Part shown: positions 21,188 to 31,285 of the stretch, piece after piece
Layout of the letters: every line of letters starts with the position of its first letter
How positions within the stretch are numbered: the stretch's first letter is position 1
Assembly (NCBI GenBank): GCA_947179485.1
Contig: OX359246.1
Span: forward strand, 33,790,001 to 33,854,000
DNA from: Allacma fusca
Taxonomy: Eukaryota > Arthropoda > Collembola > Symphypleona > Sminthuridae
Direction of reading: 5' to 3'
Length of the DNA stretch: 64,000 nucleotides
The notes under the pieces: model-generated
The model's database searches: none
Told to the model about the DNA's origin: nothing
The model's input: the letters and a program-made list of their open reading frames with translations, nothing else
Program-made: the position numbers and the translations under genes

Positions 21188-21363
21188 TGCTCTAGACATG
21201 CTATATGCTAACTTGTTTTTCTCTCTCTCTAGCTATATGCGTATGCATTGTCCTCATTGCGGGGCTAAAGCTGGTGAAGTTCTTCACTGATTATTACTTT
21301 CGGTGGAGAGCCGCTCGCAACCAGACACCTGTCATACTCTCTCCTTCCGTGCATAATGGATAG
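21038..21363 (+). CDS. Small single-pass membrane protein X
   Basis: Two exons, 21038-21170 and 21233-21363 (donor AAAA|GTAAGC, acceptor TCTCTCTAG), give 87 aa. The first 44 residues are polar and helical. The second exon encodes one hydrophobic segment (ICVCIVLIAGLKLVKFF), then a short basic and polar tail. No signal peptide is seen, so it is probably a tail-type or type II membrane protein. The intron is pyrimidine-rich and the frame is preserved. The stop overlaps the PolB start by 8 bases (ATGGATAG). A second, truncated and frame-shifted copy of exon 1 lies on the minus strand at about 27040-27170. No function is known. Confidence 0.72.
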
Positions 21364-24300
21364 CAACGAGACGAGTGACAAGCCAAGTCCAATTCGCACT
21401 GGCGAAAGGGGATATGTAAGTACCGTAATGATAATCGCTGAGTGTCAGATTTTCACTCGCGAATATTGATAAATTATGCGTTGTTAATTACAGTGCTTAC
21501 GATGTCCAATGACGCCGTGTGGGTTCTTCAGTAGATCTCGCATCAATTTCGAGTCGCATTTGGAGAGAATTCATTTTTGTGGTGACTGTGATCACTACTG
21601 TAGAGTCAAAGGACAGCATGTGTGTCCATGCCCCGGTTCAAGACGTGGGCATGTTGATTCATACATGCAACCTGATATGTCCAATTTTTCCGAACTTTCC
21701 CGTTCTCATTTAGGCAGTATGCTGTTGTATAAATACAACAAGCATATATCTGCTCCGGACATAGAGTCCACGTTTAAAGAAGTGGCTCCGGCAGCAATAA
21801 CCTTTTTATCTGACTTGTTTAAAATACATGGCCTCATTAAAATAGAAATTGGCATGGGGATAAAAATGGAAAAGGAATCTAAAGATTCCGAGGGCAATTT
21901 GCAATTACACGAAGCAACAGTATATTTCAAGTCAATGCACTACGAATTAGAATGGATAAGTAAGATAGAATATATATTAGTGCATGCTGCTTCTGATATT
22001 GTTGACAAAAAGAATAACTTCTTAAGTCATGGGAGTGGGTGGAATATAAAATACATGTACAGTTTTGAAATTAAAATGGCTGAAGCTAGACTATTTTATA
22101 ATAGTGTTGGGAAAAAATATTTGCCCATGCCTTTTGAGAAGCGCAAGGGGATTGTTAATTTTAAAAACAATGACGACAATTGTTTTCTGTACTGCGTCGC
22201 TGCTGCATTATTTCGCGACGATCAGATAGCATTTAATAAAGAAAATTTTTACAAAAATCGAAACTTGGAAAATCACAATACGTGGACAAAGTATTTTCAT
22301 CTGCTTAAGACAGATTGTATTAACGGTCCAGTAGATGTATATAAAACTATACCATTGTTTGAGGAAAGCAATAATGTTAAAATAAATGTGCTCACACATG
22401 AGGACGGGGATGTCATTCCTATGAGAAGAAGTAACTACATCTCGCCAAGAACAATTAATTTGTTTTTAATTCGAAGTGATGACGATCAACACTTTGTTTT
22501 GATTACAGATATAAACAAATTCTTGTGTAACAAAAGTCCGCGAAAAGTGTTTATTTGCGACCATTGCTTTCGAAATTTAAAATCACCTTCAGCCCTAATG
22601 TTTCATTCGTGTTCAAAAAGTGTGAGCAAGATTAAAGAAAGGCTCCCCAAGAAAGGCGACTGCTTGGAGTTTAAACGACTCGAAATGACATTGCCGTACC
22701 CTTATGTGTTGTATTGGGACTTTGAAACATTTTCATCGTCTTTAAATGAAAAGAAAGGCGCGAGCACTACACTCAACAGTGAATTCCAGGCAGCAAGTTA
22801 TGCATTATGCTTAGTTTATACCACGACAGTGCAATCAAAAATTGTTGCCTGTGAGTATTACGACGGTCCCGATCCGGTCCATCATTTCTTTGAACGTGTT
22901 TTCTATCACGCGAAAAATGTGCTAAACGATATCAGGACAGTCAATAATTTTGTCACACCATCTGATGAAGACCTTGAGCGTCATAATGCTGCTAAACATT
23001 GCGACTTTTGTCGCCGCGAATTTACTTGTTCTAGTAGAAATGAAACCCATGCATCTGATGAAGACGAACCATATAGGACTACGAAGAAAGTTGTAAAAAC
23101 GTATCACCACTGTCACCAAAGTGGGCGTTATCTTCATACATTATGTCAGAGTTGTAATTTAAAAATTAAGTTTAAAAACGATTTAGTATGTGTATGCCAC
23201 AATGGATCTGGATTCGACTTTCATCTTCTACTACAAAATTTGGATTCGCCATTTTTCAGCCCACATGATGTCAACGTCATAAGCAAAGGTGGTGAGAAAC
23301 TAGTTCAGATAGAAATAACCGCCAGCAATATGTACATTCCAGAATTAAAATCAAAGTACGACGAAAACTATACTCCAAGTGCAAAGCAGTCGTGCGGCAA
23401 GAGAAAGGTCAAGGTTCGTTTTATTGACTCGTTCCAGTTTTTGAACTCCAGTTTAAGCACACTGGCTGCGGGTCTTAAAATTGAAAATGCAAGCACAACA
23501 AGTCTAGTTAACGACTGCTTGCCATACCTTTTCCCCGGCCTGGATAACCTTGTTTCTAAAGACACATCAATATTTTTTGAGAAGCTTCCTTATCCATATA
23601 CATACCTTTCGGGACCCGAGAAGCTAGAAATTGGACATCCCATCCCGGGACGGGAGCATTTCGACAACGAATTGAAGAAGGAATCAATTACAAATGAAGA
23701 ATGGGGGAAAATTCAGATTTTAATTGAACAATTTCAAATCAGAGATTTTAAACAGTTTACAAGAGCTTACACTATCATCGACACGGTACTCCTGGGAGTG
23801 ATTTGGGGAAACTTTAGGAGAAACTGTTTTGTTTCGTATGGATTAGATCCAACCTATGTATGTACAGTATCTGGATATTCATGGCAGTGTTTTTTATCTT
23901 TTACCAAAGCCAAGATAGAATATATTACCGACAAAAACATGCTCGACATGATTACATCTGGAATAAGAGGTGGAATGGCTTTCTGCACTCGCAAAATTGT
24001 CACCGCCAATTGTGAACGCTCTCCGCTGGGATTTGATCCTACCAAAGAACGTACACATATTCTCTATAACGATAAGGTTTCCCTTTATGCCACAGCTCTG
24101 CTGGGAAAATTCCCTCATTCCGATTACAAGTGGGAAAGCGTAGACAGTTTGAAAAACATTAATTGGAAAACGTATGATGGAGACAATGAGACTGGGTATA
24201 TTCTGAATGTAAGTTTGCGCTACCCTGAAAAACTACAGGATGAAACTGAGTGTTTGCCATTAGCTCCGGAAAAACGAAAGGTTCGTATTTCCGATTTGTC

Positions 24301-25369
24301 GTCTGGGCAGCAGGAAACGATGGAATCCCTTGGTCTGGTTCGCTCGTTTACAAGCGAACCAAGACTCTTGCTTCATTGCGGGGATCGTATTGAATACGTA
24401 GTCCATTATAAAGCTCTTCAGTTCTACCTAAATATGGGCATGGAATTGCTCGACATACATGCAGGGATTAGTTTTCATGAAGAGGCTTATTTTAAGCCTT
24501 ACATTGAGTTCAACATTGAGCAGCGCAAATCATCGAAAACCGAATCCCAGCGGGCACTGTACAAAATTCTTTCGAATGGAATTTTCGGGAAATCTTTACA
24601 GTCTAACAAAGGAAACGTCAAAGTAAAATTTTGCGGATCCAAGGCTGAATCCCGAAAACTTGTCAGTGACCCTCGGTGTGTTGACTTTGTACCCATAACG
24701 GAAAATATTAGCATGGTTATGCTTTCGCCAAAGGAGATTGTCTTGAATAATATCATACAATCCGGGATGACGTGCTTGGATCTCGCCAAAGTCATATTCT
24801 ATCACGGCTACTATCGGCAACTACAACAAGTGTTTCCCGGACGAATTTCTAATCTTTACGTTGATACCGATTCCTGTATTGCTCTTGTTTCAGACCCAAA
24901 CAACTCTTTGTTTAAAGACATTGTCGACCACAAAGATTTTTTTGATTTCTCAAAGCTGCCTCGATGTCATGAAATTTTTAAACTGTATCCAGAATTCCCT
25001 GATTTACGATCGAAATCTGCTGGAACAGCAGGTCTTTGGAAATTAGAATCCTTGGATATTTGCCAGATAGTCACTATCAAGAGCAAGCAGTACAGTATTT
25101 TGTATTTCGACCAAGCTGAAGAACTCAAGTGCAAGGGAGTTCCGTCTGCTGCTTTGAAGTCGTTCAACCATGCAAAATACACATCCGTGATCGAATCTAA
25201 CAAAGTTTTCTATGTTGACTGCAGTTACATTCGCAGTCTGAAACACAAATTGTATAATATTACTGTAAATAAATTAGGGTTTCATTGCTTAGATGTATAT
25301 CGTGTGTACCCCGATCCCAATGACTACAATTTCTCTCTCCCATTCGGACACTACAAATTACGTAAGTAA
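21356..25369 (+). CDS. Protein-primed-type family B DNA polymerase
   Basis: Exons 21356-21415 and 21494-25369, joined in phase 0, give about 1311 aa, in the Polinton PolB size range. The junction completes an N-terminal zinc finger C-x4-C-x12-H-x4-H. A cysteine-protease-like (OTU-type) N-terminal region follows (NFKNNDDNCFLYCVAAALF). Exonuclease motif I is YWDFETF near 432 and motif II HNGSGFDFHLLLQNL near 600. Polymerase motif A is around NDKVSLYATALL near 878, motif B KILSNGIFGKSLQ near 1043 and motif C YVDTDS near 1144. It would copy the linear element using a protein primer. It starts inside the last codons of X. An AATAAA lies at 25401-25406. Confidence 0.96.
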
Positions 25370-25719
25370 GAATAATGTGTATTGTACAATTTTAAACTTG
25401 AATAAAAGAAATGTTGAAAACCCAATTTTGCATTATCTTTGCAAGATTTTCATGACATGACTATGCATATGAAATCAATAAATGCACATATAAATTTGTT
25501 TTTGAGGAGGTTTTATTACTGTTTTTTTTTGCACAAACACACTTCGCAATTATAATAAATTATGAATATAAGTAAGAATGTTAATTAAATACATGACTAG
25601 GGTGCATAAAGGCAATTGCATATTCATTTCTAAACTACAAACAATAGCAATAGTGGTATTACATTTTTTTTTTAATTTTATAATATACATACCAAAAATG
25701 TGTACACACAATTCCATAT

Positions 25720-26487
25720 TCAGGACGTCTCCTCTTGTTGAGTATCCTGCTCCAAAGCAGGCACGGAGACTTCAGAAAGATAGGCTTCCAAATTTCTGAC
25801 AGCAGGCAGAGCTAAAGTCATCTGTGGACCTTGCCAATTCTTAAGCCGCTTCGAAACTACGTCTGATACTTTGTTGTTCATAAGAATGGCGTACTGTCCA
25901 CTGACGCGGTTGAAAACCAGCCGAACGCGGACTGTATCCAGCTCAAGGTCAGGGTCAGTCCACAGCTCAGCCCGATGGTCATGCCTGATGGAAACGTGTG
26001 CTCGAGTTGGGTTGGTGTCGAAGAACGGAATAAGGTCGGTGAAATGTTTTCCGGGCTCCGGATGGGCAGCAATCTGGTCAAGTACGCGAGAGACAAAATC
26101 CAGGATTAGTCTTCCTTCGTACTGAGAAAATTTGACAGTTGTCACGGTCCCAGCCTTGTTTTTTCTCCCAAAGTAGTAGAAGTAACAGCGATGGTATCGG
26201 TTCCAAGCTAGCCGAGCCACAATGTCAAAATCGATCTGCAAATGCCAATTTAAAAAATCAGTTTTAAATTTAATTAATCGAGTGTCAATATTATATATAC
26301 TCACCATGTAAGCTTCAGCAGGATGTTCATAGAATGTCCAACTGGTAGTGCAGTCCGGATTTTCATCCGGCTGGGGAACTGAGTGATATCGTCCATAGTT
26401 TTTCAACTTTGGACGTAACCTAAGCAGTTCTGGATCACGCTTTTGATCTTCCCCTTCGAAGCGTTTGGTGAGAGAAAATTCGGCCAT
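25720..26487 (-). CDS. Unrecognised Polinton protein with in-frame intron
   Basis: Exons 26305-26487 and 25720-26235 give 232 aa. The 69-nt intron (GTGAGT...TTTGCAG) contains no stop and is a multiple of three, so an unspliced transcript would encode a form 23 residues longer. The start is the ATG at 26487: a TATA box (GTATAAAAC, about 26555-26563) and an arthropod initiator (TCATTC, about 26528-26533) place transcription start just upstream and exclude the longer open frame. The protein is Tyr/Arg-rich (WNRYHRCYFYYFGR) with a repeated beta-type pattern and an acidic C-terminus. Convergent with PolB. I do not recognise the family. Confidence 0.75.
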   Translation of the reverse strand: MAEFSLTKRFEGEDQKRDPELLRLRPKLKNYGRYHSVPQPDENPDCTTSWTFYEHPAEAYMVSIYNIDTRLIKFKTDFLNWHLQIDFDIVARLAWNRYHRCYFYYFGRKNKAGTVTTVKFSQYEGRLILDFVSRVLDQIAAHPEPGKHFTDLIPFFDTNPTRAHVSIRHDHRAELWTDPDLELDTVRVRLVFNRVSGQYAILMNNKVSDVVSKRLKNWQGPQMTLALPAVRNLEAYLSEVSVPALEQDTQQEETS

Positions 26488-26527
26488 GTTGTAAGAGAGA
26501 GAGAAAGTGAGTGGGTTGTTGAAAAAG

Positions 26528-26563
26528 AGTGAATGATCCAAACGCCGGATCCCGCTCGTTTTA
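26528..26563 (-). promoter_or_regulatory. TATA box and initiator of the unknown gene
   Basis: On the minus strand GGGTATAAAACGAG is followed about 30 bases later by ATCATTCACTC, which fits the arthropod initiator TCAKTY at the correct spacing. The coding start follows about 40 bases downstream. This is the clearest core promoter in the element and indicates host RNA polymerase II transcription. Confidence 0.75.
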
Positions 26564-26843
26564 TACCCGGGATTTACTGGAGGAGCGCATAGATCGTGTG
26601 AACGGTTAAAAATTACGGTCCCATAATCTAACTAGATCATAATGCATAATAATTGGCGTTGGACAGGTGTGTAAAGACGTTACCCGTAATATATACATAC
26701 ACGCATGCATGTGTGAAAAGGTCATGAGAACAGATCAACATTAACGCTCTCACCGTCCAGGTTGATGCATAATATCAAGGGGTCAAGAACGCTTTAAAGG
26801 TCATTAGAAAATCTGTGAAACCGAGTCTTCAGCTGAGGAAGGG

Positions 26844-27499
26844 GATAAACCGTGAGAACTATGCTGAATCTAAGCTCTCATCATGCACCTGCATTAGAAT
26901 GCATGGTCACTGAAGGTTCAAGGATAAATAAATGCTATTAGACTGGCGCATCTAGGAAGCCCGAATACAAACCAAGGAGGGGGGAACTATTCCATCGAGT
27001 GCTCTAGCAGTATATCTACTAGCTTACTTTTCCACTCCTCCCTGCTTTCCAGACCCTTAAACCCGGTCGTATCATTTTTTTGTTTATAATTTTACTAACT
27101 AAAGTTGACAAAGAATTATACATCAATTCTGACAACTCATCGCTTCTTCCTTTGGTCTCCATCGTGGGTGACTACTCTTTAACAACTGATACCGACTTGG
27201 AAACTATGACTATTTTTAAAAGTATCTTGTTACCCAAATGCGTCAGCACTTGCAATGGTAATAAGACAGTTGAGATTTTTAATCATTTCATTCTCAACTG
27301 GATCCATTCATAGACAACAATGAGTGACGGTGAGTGAAAGTAAATATAAAGCTCGTTTTAAATGTTTTTCTGCTACCAATTTTCACAGTATAATTATTTT
27401 CTACATTTTTTTTGTAGATTGCGTTTTAACAGAGGGATGCACTACGTGCGTGAGAGACGGGATGTATTATGTACAGACCGAGGACAATCGGTTCTGTTG
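26844..27499 (+). repeat. Right copy of the inverted X/Y promoter block
   Basis: Block A (26844-26984, with one TGAGAAC...TCTCA dyad) is followed by block B (27015-27499). B is inverted relative to 20703-21187 and nearly identical, with a few substitutions. In this copy Y is complete (plus). X exon 1 on the minus strand carries two extra T/A bases in a homopolymer (27075-27081) that shift its frame, and the X second exon is absent. Confidence 0.9.
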
Positions 27500-27983
27500 C
27501 ACATCCGATCCCGGGCTACTTGACTCAAACGTAATCAAAATAGTCCTCGACCTGGCTGATTGCGTACGAGAAGGGCTGGAAGGAACGAGCATCGTCCCTA
27601 TAATTGCAGGTAAAAGCCGTTATTTAACGACTTGCCTTTTTTCAACTACTCAAAAGTAGAATATTTGGTGAATGTTGTTATTACTTACAGGAATAGGATC
27701 AACCGTTGCACTCTTGCTCGGGATCGGTGGCATGCTCATTTGCGTGCTAAGGAGGAAGAAAAGGGGGAACGCATCGCAGAGGACTCCATTGTGGAAAACT
27801 TTGGACAACCGGGGAGGCGAGAGTAACGAGAACATCGAGATGCAGGAGTTGAGAATTCCCAACTACAATGCAACCGATTCCACGATGGTGCATACTACCG
27901 GCACCTTTATGTGGCAATCACCGCCAACCCCCCGACGTGTGCTGAGTGTTCCGATTCCGGAGCCACCTCCAATGCCACTATAA
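27320..27983 (+). CDS. Small cysteine-rich single-pass membrane protein Y
   Basis: Exons 27320-27329, 27418-27609 and 27691-27983 join in phase to about 164 aa. The first exon has only ten bases (donor ACG|GTGAGT). The N-terminal 60 residues contain seven cysteines, including CTTC and CC. A hydrophobic span follows at about 62-87 (IVPIIAGIGSTVALLLGIGG...), then a basic stop-transfer RRKKRG and a 75-residue tail ending in Pro-rich PPTPRR and PIPEPPPMP. No signal peptide is visible, so topology is uncertain. If the N-terminus is outside, the tail could bind SH3 or WW domains; this is inference. Divergent from the X promoter in block B, and a truncated copy sits at 20703-20870 (minus). It could be a virion membrane or host-interaction protein. 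Confidence 0.72.
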
Positions 27984-28255
27984 ACTCATTTAGCATGCAA
28001 TGCATTGTTTCATGTAAAACAATATACGCATAAATGAGCAGGATTAAAAATTATAAATGTATTCTATATGCGCACCCTATTTATTGAGCATGCTGACCTC
28101 GAATTTGACCTTTCTCGTGGTGTTTTTCCGAATCCGGACTGTTCATTTTCATCATTCATCATTTTGGTTTCATTCTAACTAGTCACTTTTATTTTGTCAC
28201 TCTATTCATTACACACTTAGTGGTAATTTCATAGGAAAGTTTTCACAGAACAAAC
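27984..28255. other. Spacer between Y and RING gene
   Basis: AT-rich 3' region of Y and promoter region of the RING gene. No open frame or repeat was recognised. Confidence 0.5.
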
Positions 28256-29701
28256 ATGGAAAATTGTCAAATTTGCAACGTTGATCTGGAGCTGCCCCCA
28301 GTGCACTCAGCAGAAACCATGGTTGTTCTGCCCATCAACACTCCATTTTTAAGAGGCCATGGCAGAAGCCATTATAACATTTTAGACCAGTTTAACGATC
28401 ACGGTTTCCAGCAATGGAAGCATTTTTCCTCCGTGACCATCGCTACCGATCGGCTTATGTCCGAAATGGACTTCTTTGGATGTGCACATGGGTTTCACAT
28501 CCCCTGCCTACTAAAATATCTGTCCAGGGAATTCAACGACCCCGATGTCGTACAAACCAAGGACTACACCATACGATGCAGACTTTGCTCGGCAAAGTGC
28601 CGCTGGTTTTGTGAACTTCGTCCAGCAATGTCCATGAATTACTGGCTTCGCCAGTATGAGTACTTGTATTGTAAGTACCTGTTTATACATTATTGAATTA
28701 ACTAAATGTATGTGTATATTTTTATCAACCTTTTTGTGTATATTTTTATCAAGCAACTATTCTTAGATTTTATTTTTTTGTCCTGCAGTTCCTCAAGACC
28801 AGTTCTACCCCGAACTGAATGAGCACTATGACATTTTCCGGAGGGTCAATAGTGTTACGGTTCGAGACGGTGGGATTGTACCAGTCCTATTTGCGCCTGA
28901 AGACGCAAGGCTAGAAAGACCTTGGACTGGTACGCTATCCTAGTAATTTTCTCCCCGTATATAGCTGTCACCCTTACACACTTATTAACCGAAAAACAAT
29001 ATATATTTTCAGATGATGTCCCTAAAACCTCGAATAAGCCAGCACCTGTCCCATGTCCATTCTTTCAGGAGCCTTGGGTCAGTGATGGGACACATCGTGG
29101 TGCCGTTGACGGAAATCTACTTCAAATTCCGTCTAGCAACGTGTGGCTGACGCCACCGGCCTCGCCATCACCAACATTTCAAGATCTTATATCTCCCGGA
29201 GTCAACCACATGGGACCTCCGGAAGCGATTATATTTGATAGTGATGATGAAATTGACGGGCCTGCTGAAACATTTCAAGGTCGTATATCTACCGGAGTCA
29301 ACCACATGGAACCTCCAGAAGTGATCATACTTGATAGTGATGATGATGACATTGACGGGCCTGTTGAACCACCGAGGTCACCCGAGGTTATAACTCTAGA
29401 CGAGGATACAGTGTCCCCAGAAAATGCGATCGAGAACCCATCAGTTGAGAACCCACCAGTTGAGAACCCTCCAGTTGAAACATCAACAGTGATTGACTAC
29501 AACCACGGCATTGATTCAACCAACGAGGATCTGTCACTCGAAGACGCCTTTGCGTTCCTCGAGGAATTGGATTTTGTCGAATTGGACCAGATTACCAACG
29601 TTCAAAGTGTTCTACAAGATATCAGAAAAGAAAAGCAGGCTGATATCGAGCTCATTGAACGCATCGAAAACCAGTTAAATAATTATGAAAATCTTAAATG
29701 A
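28256..29701 (+). CDS. RING-H2 protein with three SUMO-interaction-like motifs (STUbL-like)
   Basis: Exons 28256-28670, 28789-28929 and 29013-29701 join in consistent phase to about 414 aa. The N-terminal RING-H2 ligands are C4, C7, then after a long loop C76, H78, H81, C84, then C108, C111. The C-terminal half is acidic and Pro-rich and contains AIIFDSDDE (257-265), VIILDSDDDD (289-298) and VITLDED (311-317). These match the SUMO-interaction-motif form of a hydrophobic core followed by acidic/Ser residues. The first two lie in a duplicated segment of about 32 residues. RING plus tandem SIMs is the layout of SUMO-targeted ubiquitin ligases such as RNF4. By analogy it may direct ubiquitination of sumoylated host antiviral proteins, which is inference. 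The extra-long RING loop could instead mean a divergent fold. Confidence 0.82.
29225..29361 (+). repeat. Coding duplication carrying SIM-like motifs
   Basis: Two copies, about 29178-29266 and 29274-29361, each encode FQ..IS.GVNHM.PPE followed by a hydrophobic-acidic SIM-like motif and IDGP. They are about 96 bp apart and recently duplicated. This would raise valency for SUMO chains if the motifs bind SUMO. Confidence 0.85.
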
Positions 29702-29854
29702 TTACATTCATAATCTCAGGTTTGTATAAATTATTTTTCTAAAGTATTAAACTGAATTATGTAAATAATATTTCTAACTTGCATTTATTATTTATCATGT
29801 GCATACACCCCTCCCATTCAGCAAAAATCCAATGTATTCGGTATATCTGTAGAC

Positions 29855-30425
29855 ACCCCTCCACAGTGCACAATAAATCCTATGGAGTTCTACTCCACTA
29901 TGTTCATTAAGTCCTCAGGAAACCCTTCCACTTTGTGCAATTAGTCTCTTCGAGTCCTACTTCATATTGAAGCGAGTCCAAAAAAGACACTTGCACGGTG
30001 CAGAATAGGTTTCTACAAAAGGCTCCATGAACTCGGCGGAGGTTTTCTCCAAGAGATTCCTACGCATTGCAGAATAAGTGAAAAAGATAATTTAATCAGA
30101 GATAAAATTTGCATCCAGTATTCCACATATAAACTTCTAATGCATGAGCATTAATACATGAATCTAACAAAGACAGTAAGTTTCGGGACACCTCTCCACC
30201 ATGCACAATAAATCCTATGAAGTTCTACCCCACTATGTTCATTAAGTCCTCAGGAAACCCTTCCACTTTGTGCAATTAGTCTCTTCGAGTCCCACCTCAT
30301 TTGAAGCGAGTCCCAAAAAGACACTTGCCCGGTGCAGAATAGGTTTCTACAAAAGGCTCTCTGAACTCGGTGGAGGTTTTCTCCAAGAGATTCCTGCGCT
30401 GTGCGGAATAAGTGAAAACGATAAT
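29855..30425 (+). repeat. Direct repeat of about 240 bp, two copies
   Basis: The copies at about 29855-30095 and 30186-30425 share ACACCyCTCCAC, then CACTATGTTCATTAAGTCC and CTTTGTGCAATTAGTCTC, and end in GAATAAGTGAAAA. They are about 90% alike by eye, separated by about 90 unrelated bases. No coding character; function unknown. Confidence 0.88.
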
Positions 30426-30777
30426 TTCATTGGATTTAAATTTGCAACATTGATGCTACAATTCCGAGCTATGCAAATATATACAAAAGATATGCAGCTG
30501 AAAACAATTAAAAAGAGATAGGATAGAACACAAGGGCCAACGTATATATCACTGAAACTCAATAATGAATTATTCCCTTACTTTAATTCTGGTAGGCTGT
30601 CCATGACGAATCCTTTAGATGAACTAGGAGTATTCGCTAAATAGGAACGAGTAACATACATTTACATACATTTTGCATAAATATAAATCTAATCCTGAAA
30701 ACAAAAAAAAGCCCTGGATGGAAGTTCAAAATAGCAATTTAGTTAACAGCCAAGCTTCTTCCAGCATTCCATATTTG

Positions 30778-31060
30778 ATCGAACCTTCCTCGTTTTTTCT
30801 CGCAGTAGCTTCTGACATCCATTTGTAACAGTTCCAGTGTCTTCGACAAATGGATTTTCACTTCGTGTAAGTATCTTGTAGTAACGCTATCGTTAGAAAA
30901 ATTCTTGAACTTCATTGCATAATAGATTATTGAGAAATTCTCTAGCGACAACGCAAATACAAGATACTTGCACGAGGTGAAAATCCATTTCTCGAAGACA
31001 CTAGAAATATTAATATCAGGTTTGCAAAGCTACTACGAGAAAATTGACGAAGGTTCGATA
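30778..31060. repeat. Imperfect inverted repeat, about 100-bp arms
   Basis: The left arm (about 30778-30875: GATCGAACCTTCCTCG... to AAGTATCTTGTA) is complementary, with mismatches and small gaps, to about 30958-31060 (ACAAGATACTTGCACGAGG... to GAAGGTTCGAT). The spacer is about 80 bp. It may be a foldback MITE inserted in the Polinton or a structural element. Confidence 0.75.
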
Positions 31061-31209
31061 AAGTAGGGAATGCTAAAAGTAGCTTGTCGGTTAAATAAAT
31101 TGTCTTTCTGAATTTCATCCCAGAGCTTTTTGTCCATATGCATTCATCTGTAATAACCTTGAATACGTAGATTATTGTGGTATCGTAAGTATTTATGGTG
31201 ATGAAAAAC

Positions 31210-31285
31210 GCGTGCACATACATATACACATACTTACATACATACATACACACATACTTACTTACATACATACATACATAATACG
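31210..31285. repeat. CATA/CTTA tetranucleotide microsatellite
   Basis: Runs of ACATACATAC interrupted by ACTTAC units. A low-complexity slippage repeat. Confidence 0.9.

Noticed and set aside
25720..26541. Longer 273-aa form of the unknown gene
   Set aside because: The first codon is not ATG and lies at the transcription initiator; the ATG at 26487 fits the TATA/initiator spacing.
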